This document shows, one piece after another, positions 36,458 to 47,341 of a DNA stretch of 64,000 bases (position 1 is its first letter; the number at the start of each line of letters is the position of its first letter). The position numbers and the translations under genes are program-made. Source of the DNA: Cycas panzhihuaensis (taxonomy: Eukaryota; Cycadophyta); NCBI GenBank assembly GCA_023213395.1, contig CM041465.1, positions 214,775,741 through 214,839,740 of the forward strand, written 5' to 3'. Under the pieces are notes generated by a model. The model saw nothing but the letters and a program-made list of their open reading frames with translations, did not search any database and was not told where the DNA came from.

Positions 36458-36745
36458 TCATGCAATTTTACCACAACCACCTGTAGCTCGTACTTCACAA
36501 GTGGAATGAAGATGGAAGCTCATGCAACTAGGATAGAAATCATTACTGCATGCACAACATAGTTGTCCATCTATTATATACCCTAACACATAGCCAAACC
36601 AATGAAATTTTGGACATGAGATGCCATTCACCATGGTGAAAGAAATCCCATTACCCAAGTCACTTATAAAGAATATCTCATAATGATGCCCATCTAGAAG
36701 CTAATGCAATCCTATAGAGAATGAATGAGAATAGCCAACACCATT
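36458..36745 (-). pseudogene. Coding-like segment, unassigned, antisense in LTR element
   Basis: The minus strand reads about 95 codons with one TAG: 'GLTAYINLNGVGYSHSFSIG', then LGNGISFTMVNGISC, FHWFGYVLGYIIDGQ and a cysteine-rich end (CCACSNDFYPSC...STCEVRATGGCG). The composition is protein-like and unlike its AT-rich surroundings. The cysteine pattern suggests an extracellular domain, but I cannot name the family. By analogy with the other elements it may be an acquired host exon. Confidence 0.35.
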
Positions 36746-38361
36746 GAGATTAATATAAGCAGTCAACCCTGCCACACTGATAATGCTAACAAAGTTTATT
36801 TAAAGTGATTCATAATTCACATAGAGAAGATATTTTTTACAATTTAGTTTATTTTGTAAAGATGGATTTTGCAAATGCATAGAATAAATTTTTGAGACCT
36901 TAAAAAAATTATAAATGGTTTTATAAATTTAATTATTTTTCATAAATATTTAGATCCCATGGAGCCCCTTGTCAGTCAATAAGTAGTCATATGTATAGAC
37001 CATATGATTGAGGGCTAAGCCTTAAGAGGATGAACCTCAATATACAATAAATTGATTTGAATAATTTTTTATTTTTTTAGATTTATATTTGATATTTGAT
37101 AATGTTTCAAATCTACCACTCAATAAATTGATTTAAATGATTTTTTTTTCTTTTTTTTTCTTTTTTTTATATTTGATAATGTTTCAAATCTACTACTCAT
37201 TTGTTAAAGATCACATAGTTTTTTATGACACCCTAACACATTTTATTATATAACTTTCACTCATGTATTAAAATCAAGTGATGTCAGTTGCATTAGAAAG
37301 AAGACTTTAAGACGATTAAAATAAATTGTCACATGACATATTTTGGTCAATAGAAGATAGAAAAACTTAAGGGTAAACTTGATGAAAAGGCTTCAAACCT
37401 CATATAAGATGAATTTCATATATATTTTAAGAAAATTTTCAATCAATTCTAATATTTACAAAGGCCTCAAACATGATGATAATGTTATTTTAAGTAATGG
37501 TGGATGAAAAATAAAGTTTCACTTAAAATCAAGTAATTTAAGGCCTATTTCAATAGAAATTTTTCATTAAGTAAGAAACATTTGATGAATTTATGACATA
37601 AGATATCATTAATATATTGGTTATTGAAATCCCCCTTAGCAATATCACATTTAGTTTAGTAGATGGCAAACCCTAACTAAATATATAAATCACTTTGTTA
37701 TTAAAATAGATTTTTATGATGAAGAAAATCCACCTATTATTTGGCACACTGCATTAGCTATTGATGTTATTCAACTAAAAGTTTTGAATATAATTTACCT
37801 TGTTATAATTAACTTGTCTTAGTTAGGTAATTCAACTTGTTCCTAAATTTGGTTACTTAAGATATGATCCAGTTGTTAACTTGGTCTAGTTAATACTACT
37901 ATTACACAACATACTCAATTGTGTTATTCCTACAAGCAATTTGGAAGAATGATGAACCGTGTATTTAAAACAATTTCCTAAAGAACTAGCAATTATAGTA
38001 GTTGGTTACCCATATATTTCGATAGATGGTTATTATTTTATATGGACTTAGACATCACTTTATTTGATTTTTTATTTGATAAATGATTAACAGAATATTG
38101 ATCATGGTCAACTTAATGCTTTTGAAAGTAGCCATACAAGTAAAGATAGAAAGATGTAGATAAAAACACTTTATATATATTGGTTTTAGACAAGTTAATA
38201 CTTATAGGATACAAGCATATAGTTACAGGTTATTTATAGATTATAGGTGATGTTACATACAAGATATAGTTACAGGTTATGGGTTCTAACATATAGGTTA
38301 AAGATATAAAGACTTAAAGAATTGAGACCAAGATTCAAGGATATTAAATATTAAAGGGGAA

Positions 38362-38902
38362 TATTAAAATATGTAGTGTTTAATATATATGTTGTATGAA
38401 TATGCCTCCCACCATTCACATATATCAAGATATATGAGATATACATATATCCATGTTATCATACTATTGGTTGATGCAAATGCTTATAATATATGATAAG
38501 CTACTCATAAGGTGATCTCACTATATATATGCACACTCACCATTTGAGAGATAAAGAAATGATAGATCAAGCAGATAAGAGAGAGATGTAATCCTTATAA
38601 TCATAAATGGAGTCCAAACTCTACCTTCTCCCATGTTTTTTCCCACACTAGATTTTCTATGTATAAATCTAGGTGTCTATCTTGTAGTGTATACTTTATA
38701 TATTTGTTATTTGATATTTATATTGATTACTTCATTATGTGTACATACCGATGAGTTCAAATTCTTCCATTATTATTGTATTACTTATTTATGGTATTAG
38801 AGCAACTATCATTATATTTTAACATGGATTCAGAGTTAATCTCAGAATTTCCATATTTTAATATGGTATCAAAGCTAATCATATAATTCCTCTATTTTAA
38901 AA
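38362..38902 (+). repeat. 3' LTR of the 34.7-38.9 kb element
   Basis: 541 bp, aligned with 34711-35253, followed directly by GGCAC. Confidence 0.8.
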
Positions 38903-38907
38903 GGCAC

Positions 38908-39585
38908 TCCCTAACAAATCTTGCTTTAATTTTAGATCTTAAGGGGTGGAATACATGGTAATTCTTACTTTAATTTTAGATCTTAAGGGGTTGAATGAAT
39001 AGATGATTCTTGATCTTTTCTCCTCATTTATTGTTTTATCTTTAGGTTATTATTATATGTCCTTATGGCATTGATCATTCACACTATTAGAGAAAGCCAT
39101 GGGAGCCATGGACTATCTGTTATAGTTTAGACCATCTAAGATTAATTCAGACATGTATCAATTCACCCTAAGATTTATTTACTTATAGCAATCAATAATA
39201 TAATTGAGTATATAAATATCATTGAGGCTTTGACTAATGCATTATGAGTCCATTGTAGCCCTATTTTATTACTTTTTTATTCTCAACTGGTCATCTACTA
39301 ACTTACTAGGTCTATCAAGTCTACTTCCCTTAATTACACACTCTTACTAACCAAGCTAGGTTACTTTTATCCTAGTTCTCTTTACTATTAATTTAGCATA
39401 TCCCACTAGGATACAACACTAAGATTGACCAAGTTATTACTTGTATCCTCAAGCATTGCCTATCATAGGTAGGTGATCCTCTTCAAGGCTATAGAGCTCA
39501 CTAGTAAAGTTGATCTAATAGGCTTATTTTTCCCTTGATCCTTAGTAAGTCTTTAAAATAAGGATAAATTATCTAATACTCCTAT
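38908..39585. other. Intergenic stretch, no gene seen
   Basis: A short tandem phrase ('cttactttaattttagatcttaagggg' twice, 38930-38990) is visible. Nothing else is recognised. Confidence 0.5.
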
Positions 39586-40199
39586 TATTGGGTGTAATAC
39601 CTAATTATATAATTACCCTTATATAATCTCTCTCTATTATTTATATTTTTATATTAGAGGTTATGGGCCACATAGAGATATATGCCACCTCTATGTTGAC
39701 CAATGAGGTTCTCTCACTAATGGTAAGCATGTACTCTTTCATTCTCTCTAATTTGAGTTTTTGTTAATTCTCCATATCTGGTGTTCACTTTGTATATACT
39801 TCATCTTTTTATACTTTATTGTTAGATCTTTAATTCACTATTAGATGTCTTGTATGCATTACATTTTCACTTTCTAACATGGTATCAAAGCCTAACATTT
39901 AATCCTTGGAAGCATCACTATAAACCCTAGTATATGTTATCCTTGTTTTGATCTTTTAAGCCTTTCCAATTTTTTGATGTGCCTACTTTGTGACATTAGT
40001 CACTTTAAGGATCATTTTATGTTATGTGAAGCCATCTTATACATATTTTCTTATAGGACTATTATTAACTTTTAAGAAGTTATTTTGAGGATTTTTTGTA
40101 GTTGTTTGAAGCCTATTTAAGCTACTTAAGTGGATATTTTATATGCATGTGGTGCCATAATAATATTGCATGTAGGTTCTTCATGGTAAAAGTCCATAA

Positions 40200-40305
40200 A
40201 AATTCCTTGTGCAGATTTCAATTACTATATAACTATCTCCTTTGCATGTCAGTGGACAAGAATGCAACAGGATCATTAACAATAATTGAGAGAGTCCCTT
40301 CTTAG
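40200..40305 (+). other. Short coding-like stretch, unassigned
   Basis: The plus strand reads 'SVDKNATGSLTIIERVPS' up to a stop, 280 bp before the TM9SF piece and in the same orientation. It looks protein-like but no family is recognised. Confidence 0.25.
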
Positions 40306-40588
40306 CCAGGAGTAACTCCATTTCTAAAGGGTTTATAGATTTGCAAGTGAATAAAGGTCATATATATTTCTATTGATATGTACCCTCCTTGTGTTATTAA
40401 TGTATTGAAAAAATTCAAAAAAAAAAAATGTATTTATGGGCTTTAAAATTTGTCTTATGGTTTTATATATCAAAAAAATAAATATATAAAGGGGTTTCCA
40501 AGTTTTATCTATTGGTCCTATTTTCTGGTCTTGTTGGAAAGTCATGGTATGGTTTAATTCCTTGCACATTGATCCTCAACACTTTTAG

Positions 40589-40843
40589 AACCATGGAGAT
40601 GTGTTCAAGCCTCCAAGCCATGCAGGTTAGTTGTATGTCTATGTGGAAACTACAGTATCATTTTTTGGCATGACACTGGTAGCAATGATATTTACCATGT
40701 TTGGGTTTCTTTCTCCATCGAACCATGGTGGTTTGAAGATAGCAATGGTTCTATTATGGGTGTTCATAGGTTTGTTTACTAGGTACTTTTCAGCTTGGCT
40801 GTACAAAATGTTCAAGGGTTTGACTGAGGAGGATCGAAGATAA
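40589..40843 (+). pseudogene. TM9SF (nonaspanin, EMP70) fragment
   Basis: TM9SF proteins are nine-pass membrane proteins of the Golgi and endosomes. The plus strand reads NHGDVFKPPSHAG, a stop at the place of a Trp, then LYVYVETTVSFFGMTLVAMI, FGFLSPSNHGGL, AMVLLWVFIGLF and SAWLYKMFKGL. This matches the block around the second and third membrane segments of plant TM9SF proteins ('HGDVFRPP', 'FGMTLVTMIFALLGFLSPSNRGGL', 'SARLYKMFKG'). About 85 codons, then the match stops at TEEDRR. It shares the strand of the LTR element that contains it. The piece shows no intron inside. Confidence 0.88.
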
Positions 40844-42088
40844 AGTATATTCTGGCTCATTTCCCATAGTTATTCAAAGTTTTCTGTATCACTATAAACT
40901 ATTTATTATTTGCATTGAAAGATCAGTCTTAATATTTTTATTATGGCTAAATTACTCTCATTATTGTGATTTTTTAATGCTTGATTGGGCTTATTTTGAG
41001 TTGTGAAATGAATAATTACAGCATGCTGGTAGATGGGAATGTAGAGGAACTATTAGTAACCTAAGGTGAAGCAATCTGTAGGATGATTTATCTATACATA
41101 GATAATAATATCACTCCAAAACCTTATGCTTGGCTCAAGAGATAGATTTTAATACATGCATAGCTTGGGGCTCATGTTCCATTCATTTCCCTTCAATGTG
41201 CATGAATAAATTCATGACTATATAGGAAAATATGTGATGTAGAGGAGAAGCATCACATAAAGCTAAAGTAGAACATATGTGATGTAGAGTAGAAACATCA
41301 TGCAAAGTGACGAATTTGGTTGGGTATTGCATTAGAGGGGAATAGTTCATCAATGTCTCTATAGAGATGTAATTACACAAGTAAACTAGGAAAACCACCT
41401 TGTCGCCATAGACACCCATCACCACAAACCCCCTACAAACTTGCAATACAAACACATCATGATGGCCAAGTAGAATAGAGGACCACAGGCAGGGAATTCA
41501 TTGGCTAAAGACTAGGTATGACACTAGCTACATAACAGGGCCAAAGGGAAGAATGTAGTATAGACGTACTCAAACCTACACCAACCTCTAATCATGATGG
41601 CCCTACAAAATAAAACAATGGTAGCTACCCCTACAACATGGACATAAAATATTCAAAACATTAATATTTTGGGTTTTACTTTATTTTTCATAATGTTTTA
41701 ATTTATATTCATGTATATTATATTTCGAGCGAATTCCAAATTTAATCGAAAGGGGCTTATATTTTCTTTTTTTGTCATTTGAAAATATGGATTAAATTAT
41801 ATTAAATAATGGTTCCAGGTTTGTTCAACCCTCTAAACAATCAAAACTTGGTCACATGAGGCTCCCATATGACCTCTAGCTTGCCAACAAAAGGGGCTTA
41901 ACCCCTTATTTTTTTAGTTTTATGGAGTCCTCTTCACATTTTTTGCTATATCTTGAGCTAGGGGGCTTCTTTTTTAGTCTCGTTTATTGCATTGGATTTG
42001 TAACAGAGAGATCTTTTTGTTGATTGATCATTTGACACTATTTAGAGCTATTTTTATGAAGAAATTTTAGTTCAAAGTAATAAATTTA

Positions 42089-42119
<31 letters not shown>

Positions 42120-42443
42120 AGCTTCTTCAGGCACATATTGTATTTTCAAGGCTCCATGATGTGATGTACCCTAAATGGGGGAGATAACATGTACCAAGGT
42201 CTAATTATTTGGCCCTAGAGAACCTATTGAGTTTTATTTTAAACTTTATTATATAAGAGAGAGTCATTTATGTAATATTTAAGTTATATCTATCATTCTT
42301 AAGTCATGTAAAAATATTTATTGCTAGTTATTTTACCCATAGAGTTATTATGTAAGCCCATGGTGGTATGTTGTAAAGTCGAAAGAGGCATGATATTATT
42401 TTTTTACCCCATGAAGTGATTTGTGACCATGGAGTCACTTAAA

Positions 42444-42900
42444 GACTACTTACACTACCATATGAGTAAGGGGTGGGACCATTTACAACAAATCTTACCA
42501 GCTCTAATTGATCCAAGTACATAAAGAGACCTCTTAGTTAATCAACAGTCACAATGGCTAGTGACCCATATGGTTTAGTGGATGGTGTTCTCTTTATATG
42601 GACGTCAGTAGCTTTTTATATTAGTATAATAAGTTATGTTTATTTGAAGACTTGGTATTTTTTATTTTGAGACTACTTGCATTTATATACAAATAAGGGG
42701 TGGGGCCACTTACAACTAGTCTTGTTGGCATTAATTGAACCATATATATAAAGGAAGTTCCCACTTAAATGGCGATTGCAGTGGATAGCAACCCATGTAT
42801 TCTGGTAGATGAACTTTACTTCATATAGATATTGGTAGATTTTTATTCAAATATAGTAGCATATGATCTAGCATACTTTTGAAGACTTGAACTTTATTAT
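42444..42900 (+). repeat. 227-bp tandem duplication before the 3' LTR
   Basis: Two diverged units start at 42444 and 42671 with gactactt and share 'aaggggtggg.ccattta' and a 'agcaacccatgtattctggtagatg'-type motif. The same motif occurs near 33300, 34110 and 38010, so it seems to be shared by several small LTR elements here. Confidence 0.7.
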
Positions 42901-43238
42901 ATGATGTGATAATCTTTTATATAATTGACTATTATAAAGGGGAATGTTGGGTGTAATACCCAATTACATAATTATCCCAATGTAACCTCTTTCTATTATT
43001 TGTATCTTTATATTAGAGGTTATGGGCCACATAGAGATATGTGGCACCTTTAAGTTGACTAATGAGGTTCTCTCACTAATGGTGAGTATGTACTCTTTCA
43101 TACTCTCTAATTTGAGTTTTGGCCAATTCTTCATATCTGGTATTCACTTTGTATATACTTCATCTTTCTTAACATTATTGTTAAATCTTTAAATCACCAT
43201 TAGATGTTTTATATGTATTATATTTTAAATTTCTAACA

Positions 43239-43429
43239 CTTGCATGAGCCTAAATTACTTTATAAATATGTAAATTGTCAACAAGGAGGACATTTTATTG
43301 ATATAGAATCTTTATATCATAATAAGAAAGAATCTCTATATCACAAGAAGAACTAGCATAACGTGTGATATCTAAGAATGATGATTTTAATATTTCACTC
43401 CATTTAGCTATAAAATCTACTTTATGTAT
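43239..43429. repeat. Repeat R2, first part
   Basis: It matches 725-830 of R1, with an extra 80 bp. The solo LTR follows at a site that is uninterrupted in R1. Confidence 0.55.
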
Positions 43430-46424
43430 TGGAATCACGTCCACGGGATGGTAACTACACTTGATGAAGATTGGGGCAATCAACGGAAAATTCTGGAATA
43501 AAAGATACAATCCTACAAGTGAAGGCAACACCCACACAGGGCATCCGTGCATCAGAACATAGGTTCGGGACCCACGAATGGCACACAACTTCCTCAAGGT
43601 GGCTCAGCTTTTGGGTTGAAAGGTGAGATACACATAAGGTATCTCGGATAACCCCAAAAGATGGAATCCTGCCACCCTTGGATGGCCAAAAAGGGAAGGG
43701 AGACCCAACGAAGGAAAGAACTTCTATGGGAAAGTGATATGGTATGTGTGAAATAGATATAAAAAAGAACACCTTAGGCCGACTCATCTAAGACAGGTCT
43801 ACGAGGGAAAGAGGCGATGGAAAAAGGCCACTTACTTCTATATGAGCGAAGGGATCTAAATCCTAGCAAGGGCAACTGGAGCAGCGTGTGTGAATACGAT
43901 GTCAAGGGTGTGTATGAAGGGATAATAAAAGTGCTCTCATTTGCTTTCATAAAAGGGGAACATAAAATACACTCTCACTCTCTTTAATTTTAAATGAGAA
44001 AGAACAGAAAAAATTTTCCAAACAAGCTCAAGCATGCATACTAGAAAAATGCAAAGTTAAGGGACGTTTTTCATTTGGGTAGGAGAGGAGGGAGGTATAA
44101 TTCCTATGATATGCTCCTTCATATAAAAGCAGCATGCAACATGCATGTGCAAGGTGAATATATGCAAATTTGTTGACTACTCATTTCCTTCTATGATATT
44201 TACTATGCAAGATGATAGGCCCAATAATGACAAAAGGAAAAGAGCTATGACAGGAGGGGAAGTACGTACTCAGAAAGTCATGCAGCTGAAGAGGATATCT
44301 TGCCCATATGCCATGCTTGCTCCCTTGTCCTTATCTGACGCACTGATGTTGTTGAGAGGTGGTATTGAAGGGGCTTCCTTACCTTCCCCATGCAAAGGAA
44401 ACAAAGAGAACTAGAAAGGAAAAGAGGAAATAAAGCAACTATGCAAGGAAGAGAAATGAAAAAGAAAAAGGCGAAGACTTACCCAGATTAAACTGCCTCT
44501 TCCTTTTTGCGAACGTTGCGGTGAAACCTGCAAGCATAAAGGTTTTCTTCCCCTTTCTTCAAGGGGCTGCTAGGATGCTAAGTAGATGCACGTATATATA
44601 AAGGAAATAAAGTGCCAAAAAAATCACAAACAAAGTGCTGGAGACAACACAAAATATCTAACTGAAAGCTACTTCCAAACTCATCAACATAAGTCACAAC
44701 AAGCAATGGATGCTAGTAGTTAGCCTTGAAATGGCTAATCCTCTAATGTAAATACCTCCACACTACCTTTGGGCACAAGAGTAGCAAGTTTAGACAGCCT
44801 ATATGACAACCAATGGTGAAAGGAACAAATGGTATGAAAGTTGGAAAGGTTGCCAATGTTACCAAAGTTGTGGTAGGCAACATGCACAACATCGGATGAG
44901 GAAGTGACCAAAAGAGGGATATGACTCCACTAGGGGCTGAAAAACCCTATTAATATGGGGCTCTCAAGGCTGGAGATAGTACAGTAAGGGGTTGTGTACA
45001 CTAGTTCCAGCAATAGCCTCCTTTCTAGGGTTGTTCGGTGGCCCAAGGAAGACATAAGGGGGGGAGAAAAGGAGGAGAACGGGGATTGCCCCTTGGGAAG
45101 TTGGCCTTATTGGGTATGGAACTTGCTAAGGCTTCCTTCACTCACACCTTGAGAGGCTCACCGCACAACCCTCTTAGAGAGACCAAAGAGACAGCGAAAA
45201 GAAAATGCAAACATTAAAGGAAAAACCGCAAGGAAATACCTCTTGCATAAACCAGGGAAAGACTGAAAATGAAAGATGTATGAAGGAAAACTTAGCTTTT
45301 AATAAAGTTTAAAGGAGATGAAATAAGAAAAAACCACAAAGAGCTATCTACTGGGCTGAGTGTGTAGTAGGCTTGCCTAAGAGCAATGTAGGAGGAAGCC
45401 AATATGGGCGCTTGCAGGAGAATCCCTACAAATCTGAAGGAGAAAATTTGTTGAATGCATGTAGATGCAAGCTTTGAATGGTATTTCCATTTGGTGAAGC
45501 TCGTTGATGAGATTGGCTCCATGAACTTAAGCTATGGAAGATATAGTCCAGGTAGGAACATGAAAGATCTCAACAAATGCAGGGTGTTTCCTATAGGAGG
45601 TAGCTTACAGAGGCAGCAAAAAAGTAGGAGAAAGAGAGTTATAAGAGCTTTTTGGAGAGTGTTAAAGGAAGAAATGAGGAAATTTTTGGGCTTTATACTC
45701 AACCCTAGCCCTAATCGAGTGATTAGGGTTAAGTTGGGACTCAGGGAGTGATTAATACATATGGCAATTTTATAAAAAATATGAAAATTGTCATGGCGAA
45801 TTAAAAAAACAGAGGTGGACAGTTGCACTATGGTAAAGTTCGCAGTATTGTGGCAAACTTTGCGATACCACTAAGTTTGCAGCGATGTAGGGCCAGAATG
45901 TAATAAAAAGATAGATAAAGGTCTTAGGGGCCCTAGAAGAGGGTACCCTAGGCCTATGAGGGGCCGGCCCTCCTCTCCAAGTGGTTGGGAACAGTCCAAG
46001 TGGGTAAATGGGCTAGACCGGATAGGGCATCAAGAGGTAGGGCTCCCAAGAAACCTATGGATGGACACAAAATTCCAACCACTCCTAACGAAATGCTAGG
46101 GGCTACAGTATGGTAAGAAAGGTGTGAGTGGATCACACAAATTGGTCAATGCTCAAGGCGATGTGGAGGTGCAGTAGAGGGTTGTAAAGCACCATAGGGA
46201 TGCATGCCTCACGGAGAAGTATGTCATGTGGGTCATCATAGGCTGGGGACATGCATCATGATCAAGTAAAGTGCATAACAATCATAAAGATATGCTAATC
46301 AATCATGCAATGAATCAAGCAATGCTTCAATCTACCTCCTAAAATGACTAAGAAGGGAGATGGAAGCATACATGTGCTTACCTGAGTTGACCCGTCCATA
46401 CCTATTCCCGTTGGTCAGGAAACA
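43430..46424. repeat. Solo LTR of a Tat-type gypsy (copy G2)
   Basis: A GC-richer block of 2,995 bp begins TGGAATCACGTCC and ends AGGAAACA. It is flanked by TGTAT (43425-43429) and TATAT (46425-46429), and the R1 copy of the same locus lacks it. Its start, a middle phrase ('cacccttggatgg' near 43673 against 'acccttcggatgg' near 54687) and its end resemble the LTR at 54513-56984. No internal gypsy sequence accompanies it, so it is most simply a solo LTR. Open frames inside are short and show no similarity. Confidence 0.65.
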
Positions 46425-46885
46425 TATATATTAATCTTAACTATGGTATGATAAATAATAATGTAAATCTATACAAACTGACCACTAGTTAACTTGAGTC
46501 AAGATAATATATGTATAATCGTATAAGTCTATTATTTAATTAATGACACTATGAGACTATGTAGAACCAATTATTATTGAAACTATAGTCAAATAATTGA
46601 ATGTAATTAAATGGAGGTTGATTATGCAATGAATAACTAAGTAAAACTCATAAATAAGTTAATGATGAACCAATGTTAAAAGTATATATCAGAAAACTTC
46701 GTTTATTTACTTTTTCTTCTTTCGTTTTTTTCCCTTTATTTGTTTAAATCAAATCTTATAATATTATTTTTTTTCTAATACAAATCTATGATTTAGAAAA
46801 TAGTTATATGGGACTCATTAAAAACTAAGCTACTATTAAATCCATAGATAAGATTATAATCTTATCTAGTCTAGCATAAGGAACT
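46425..46885. repeat. Repeat R2, second part
   Basis: It aligns with 835-1300 of R1 (for example 'agactatgtagaa' and 'tactattaaatccatagataagat'). It ends in the GAACT target duplication of Copia B. Confidence 0.7.
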
Positions 46886-47329
46886 TGTTAGAATATTAAT
46901 GTAATCTTTACATTTTTTTTTAAGTTTATATTTAAGTCACATGTCTAAATGTGTATTTAAGTTATCATAAGGTTTAAACTTTAATGTTTATTAATTAACT
47001 TATGTGAAAGGTGGTTGAAATGTGGAACTGCATTTCAACGAACCTTTCGTTGTATAAATTCATCTCCTAGATTCAAGGAGATGGTTCCATGAATCTAGGA
47101 GGGCTGTCTGTATGCCTTTTCAAAGGCTGGTTTAGGTGTTAGGTGGTTTACCTATTTGGTATTACATTTCTGACTATTCTTAATAAAAATATAACTTAAG
47201 GAGGTGGTTTTTCTTCCCCATAAGGGGTTTTCCACTTGTCAACTTGTGTACATGTGTAATATCATTTGTTTTCCTGTGGTTTTATGTTTAATTTGATCCT
47301 ATGATGTTATGCATGTGCCTATTCTCACA
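46886..47329 (+). repeat. 5' LTR of Copia B with hairpin and TATA box
   Basis: TGTTAG...TCTCACA. The inverted repeat gttgaaatg / catttcaac (47014-47022, 47031-47039) lies just before a TATA box (tataaat, 47053-47059), as in Copia A. Confidence 0.92.
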
Positions 47330-47341
47330 TGGTATCAGAGC
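47330..47341 (+). other. Primer-binding site of Copia B (tRNA-iMet)
   Basis: tggtatcagagc directly follows the LTR and is a perfect complement of the plant initiator tRNA-Met 3' end. Confidence 0.93.

Larger units (their letters stand above)
34711..38902 (+). mobile_element. Non-autonomous LTR element with GGCAC target duplication
   Basis: LTRs at 34711-35253 (543 bp) and 38362-38902 (541 bp) align throughout. The same pentamer, GGCAC, flanks the element at 34706-34710 and 38903-38907. A primer site (tggtatcagaaccc, 35254-35267) follows the first LTR and a purine tract (aaaggggaa, 38353-38361) precedes the second. No gag or pol could be read in the 3.1 kb interior. It contains a coding-like minus-strand stretch (36458-36745). 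Confidence 0.85.
39586..43238 (+). mobile_element. Small LTR element carrying a TM9SF piece
   Basis: LTRs at 39586-39880 (295 bp) and 42945-43238 (294 bp) align along their length (for example 'attagaggttatgggccacatag' in both). A tRNA-iMet-type primer site (tggtatcaaagc, 39881-39892) follows the first and a purine tract (taaaggggaa, 42935-42944) precedes the second. Flanking pentamers (CCTAT and CTTGC) do not match, so the target duplication has decayed or one end has rearranged. No gag or pol is readable. The interior holds a TM9SF gene piece and a 227-bp tandem duplication. Confidence 0.8.

Noticed and set aside
42080-42118. TA run followed by T run as a LINE or SINE tail
   Set aside because: No matching target duplication or element body next to it; it is taken as a simple repeat.
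43295-43787. Two overlapping minus-strand frames of 100-110 codons
   Set aside because: They cross the boundary between the R2 repeat and the solo LTR, show no known domain, and are not matched in the related LTR at 54513.
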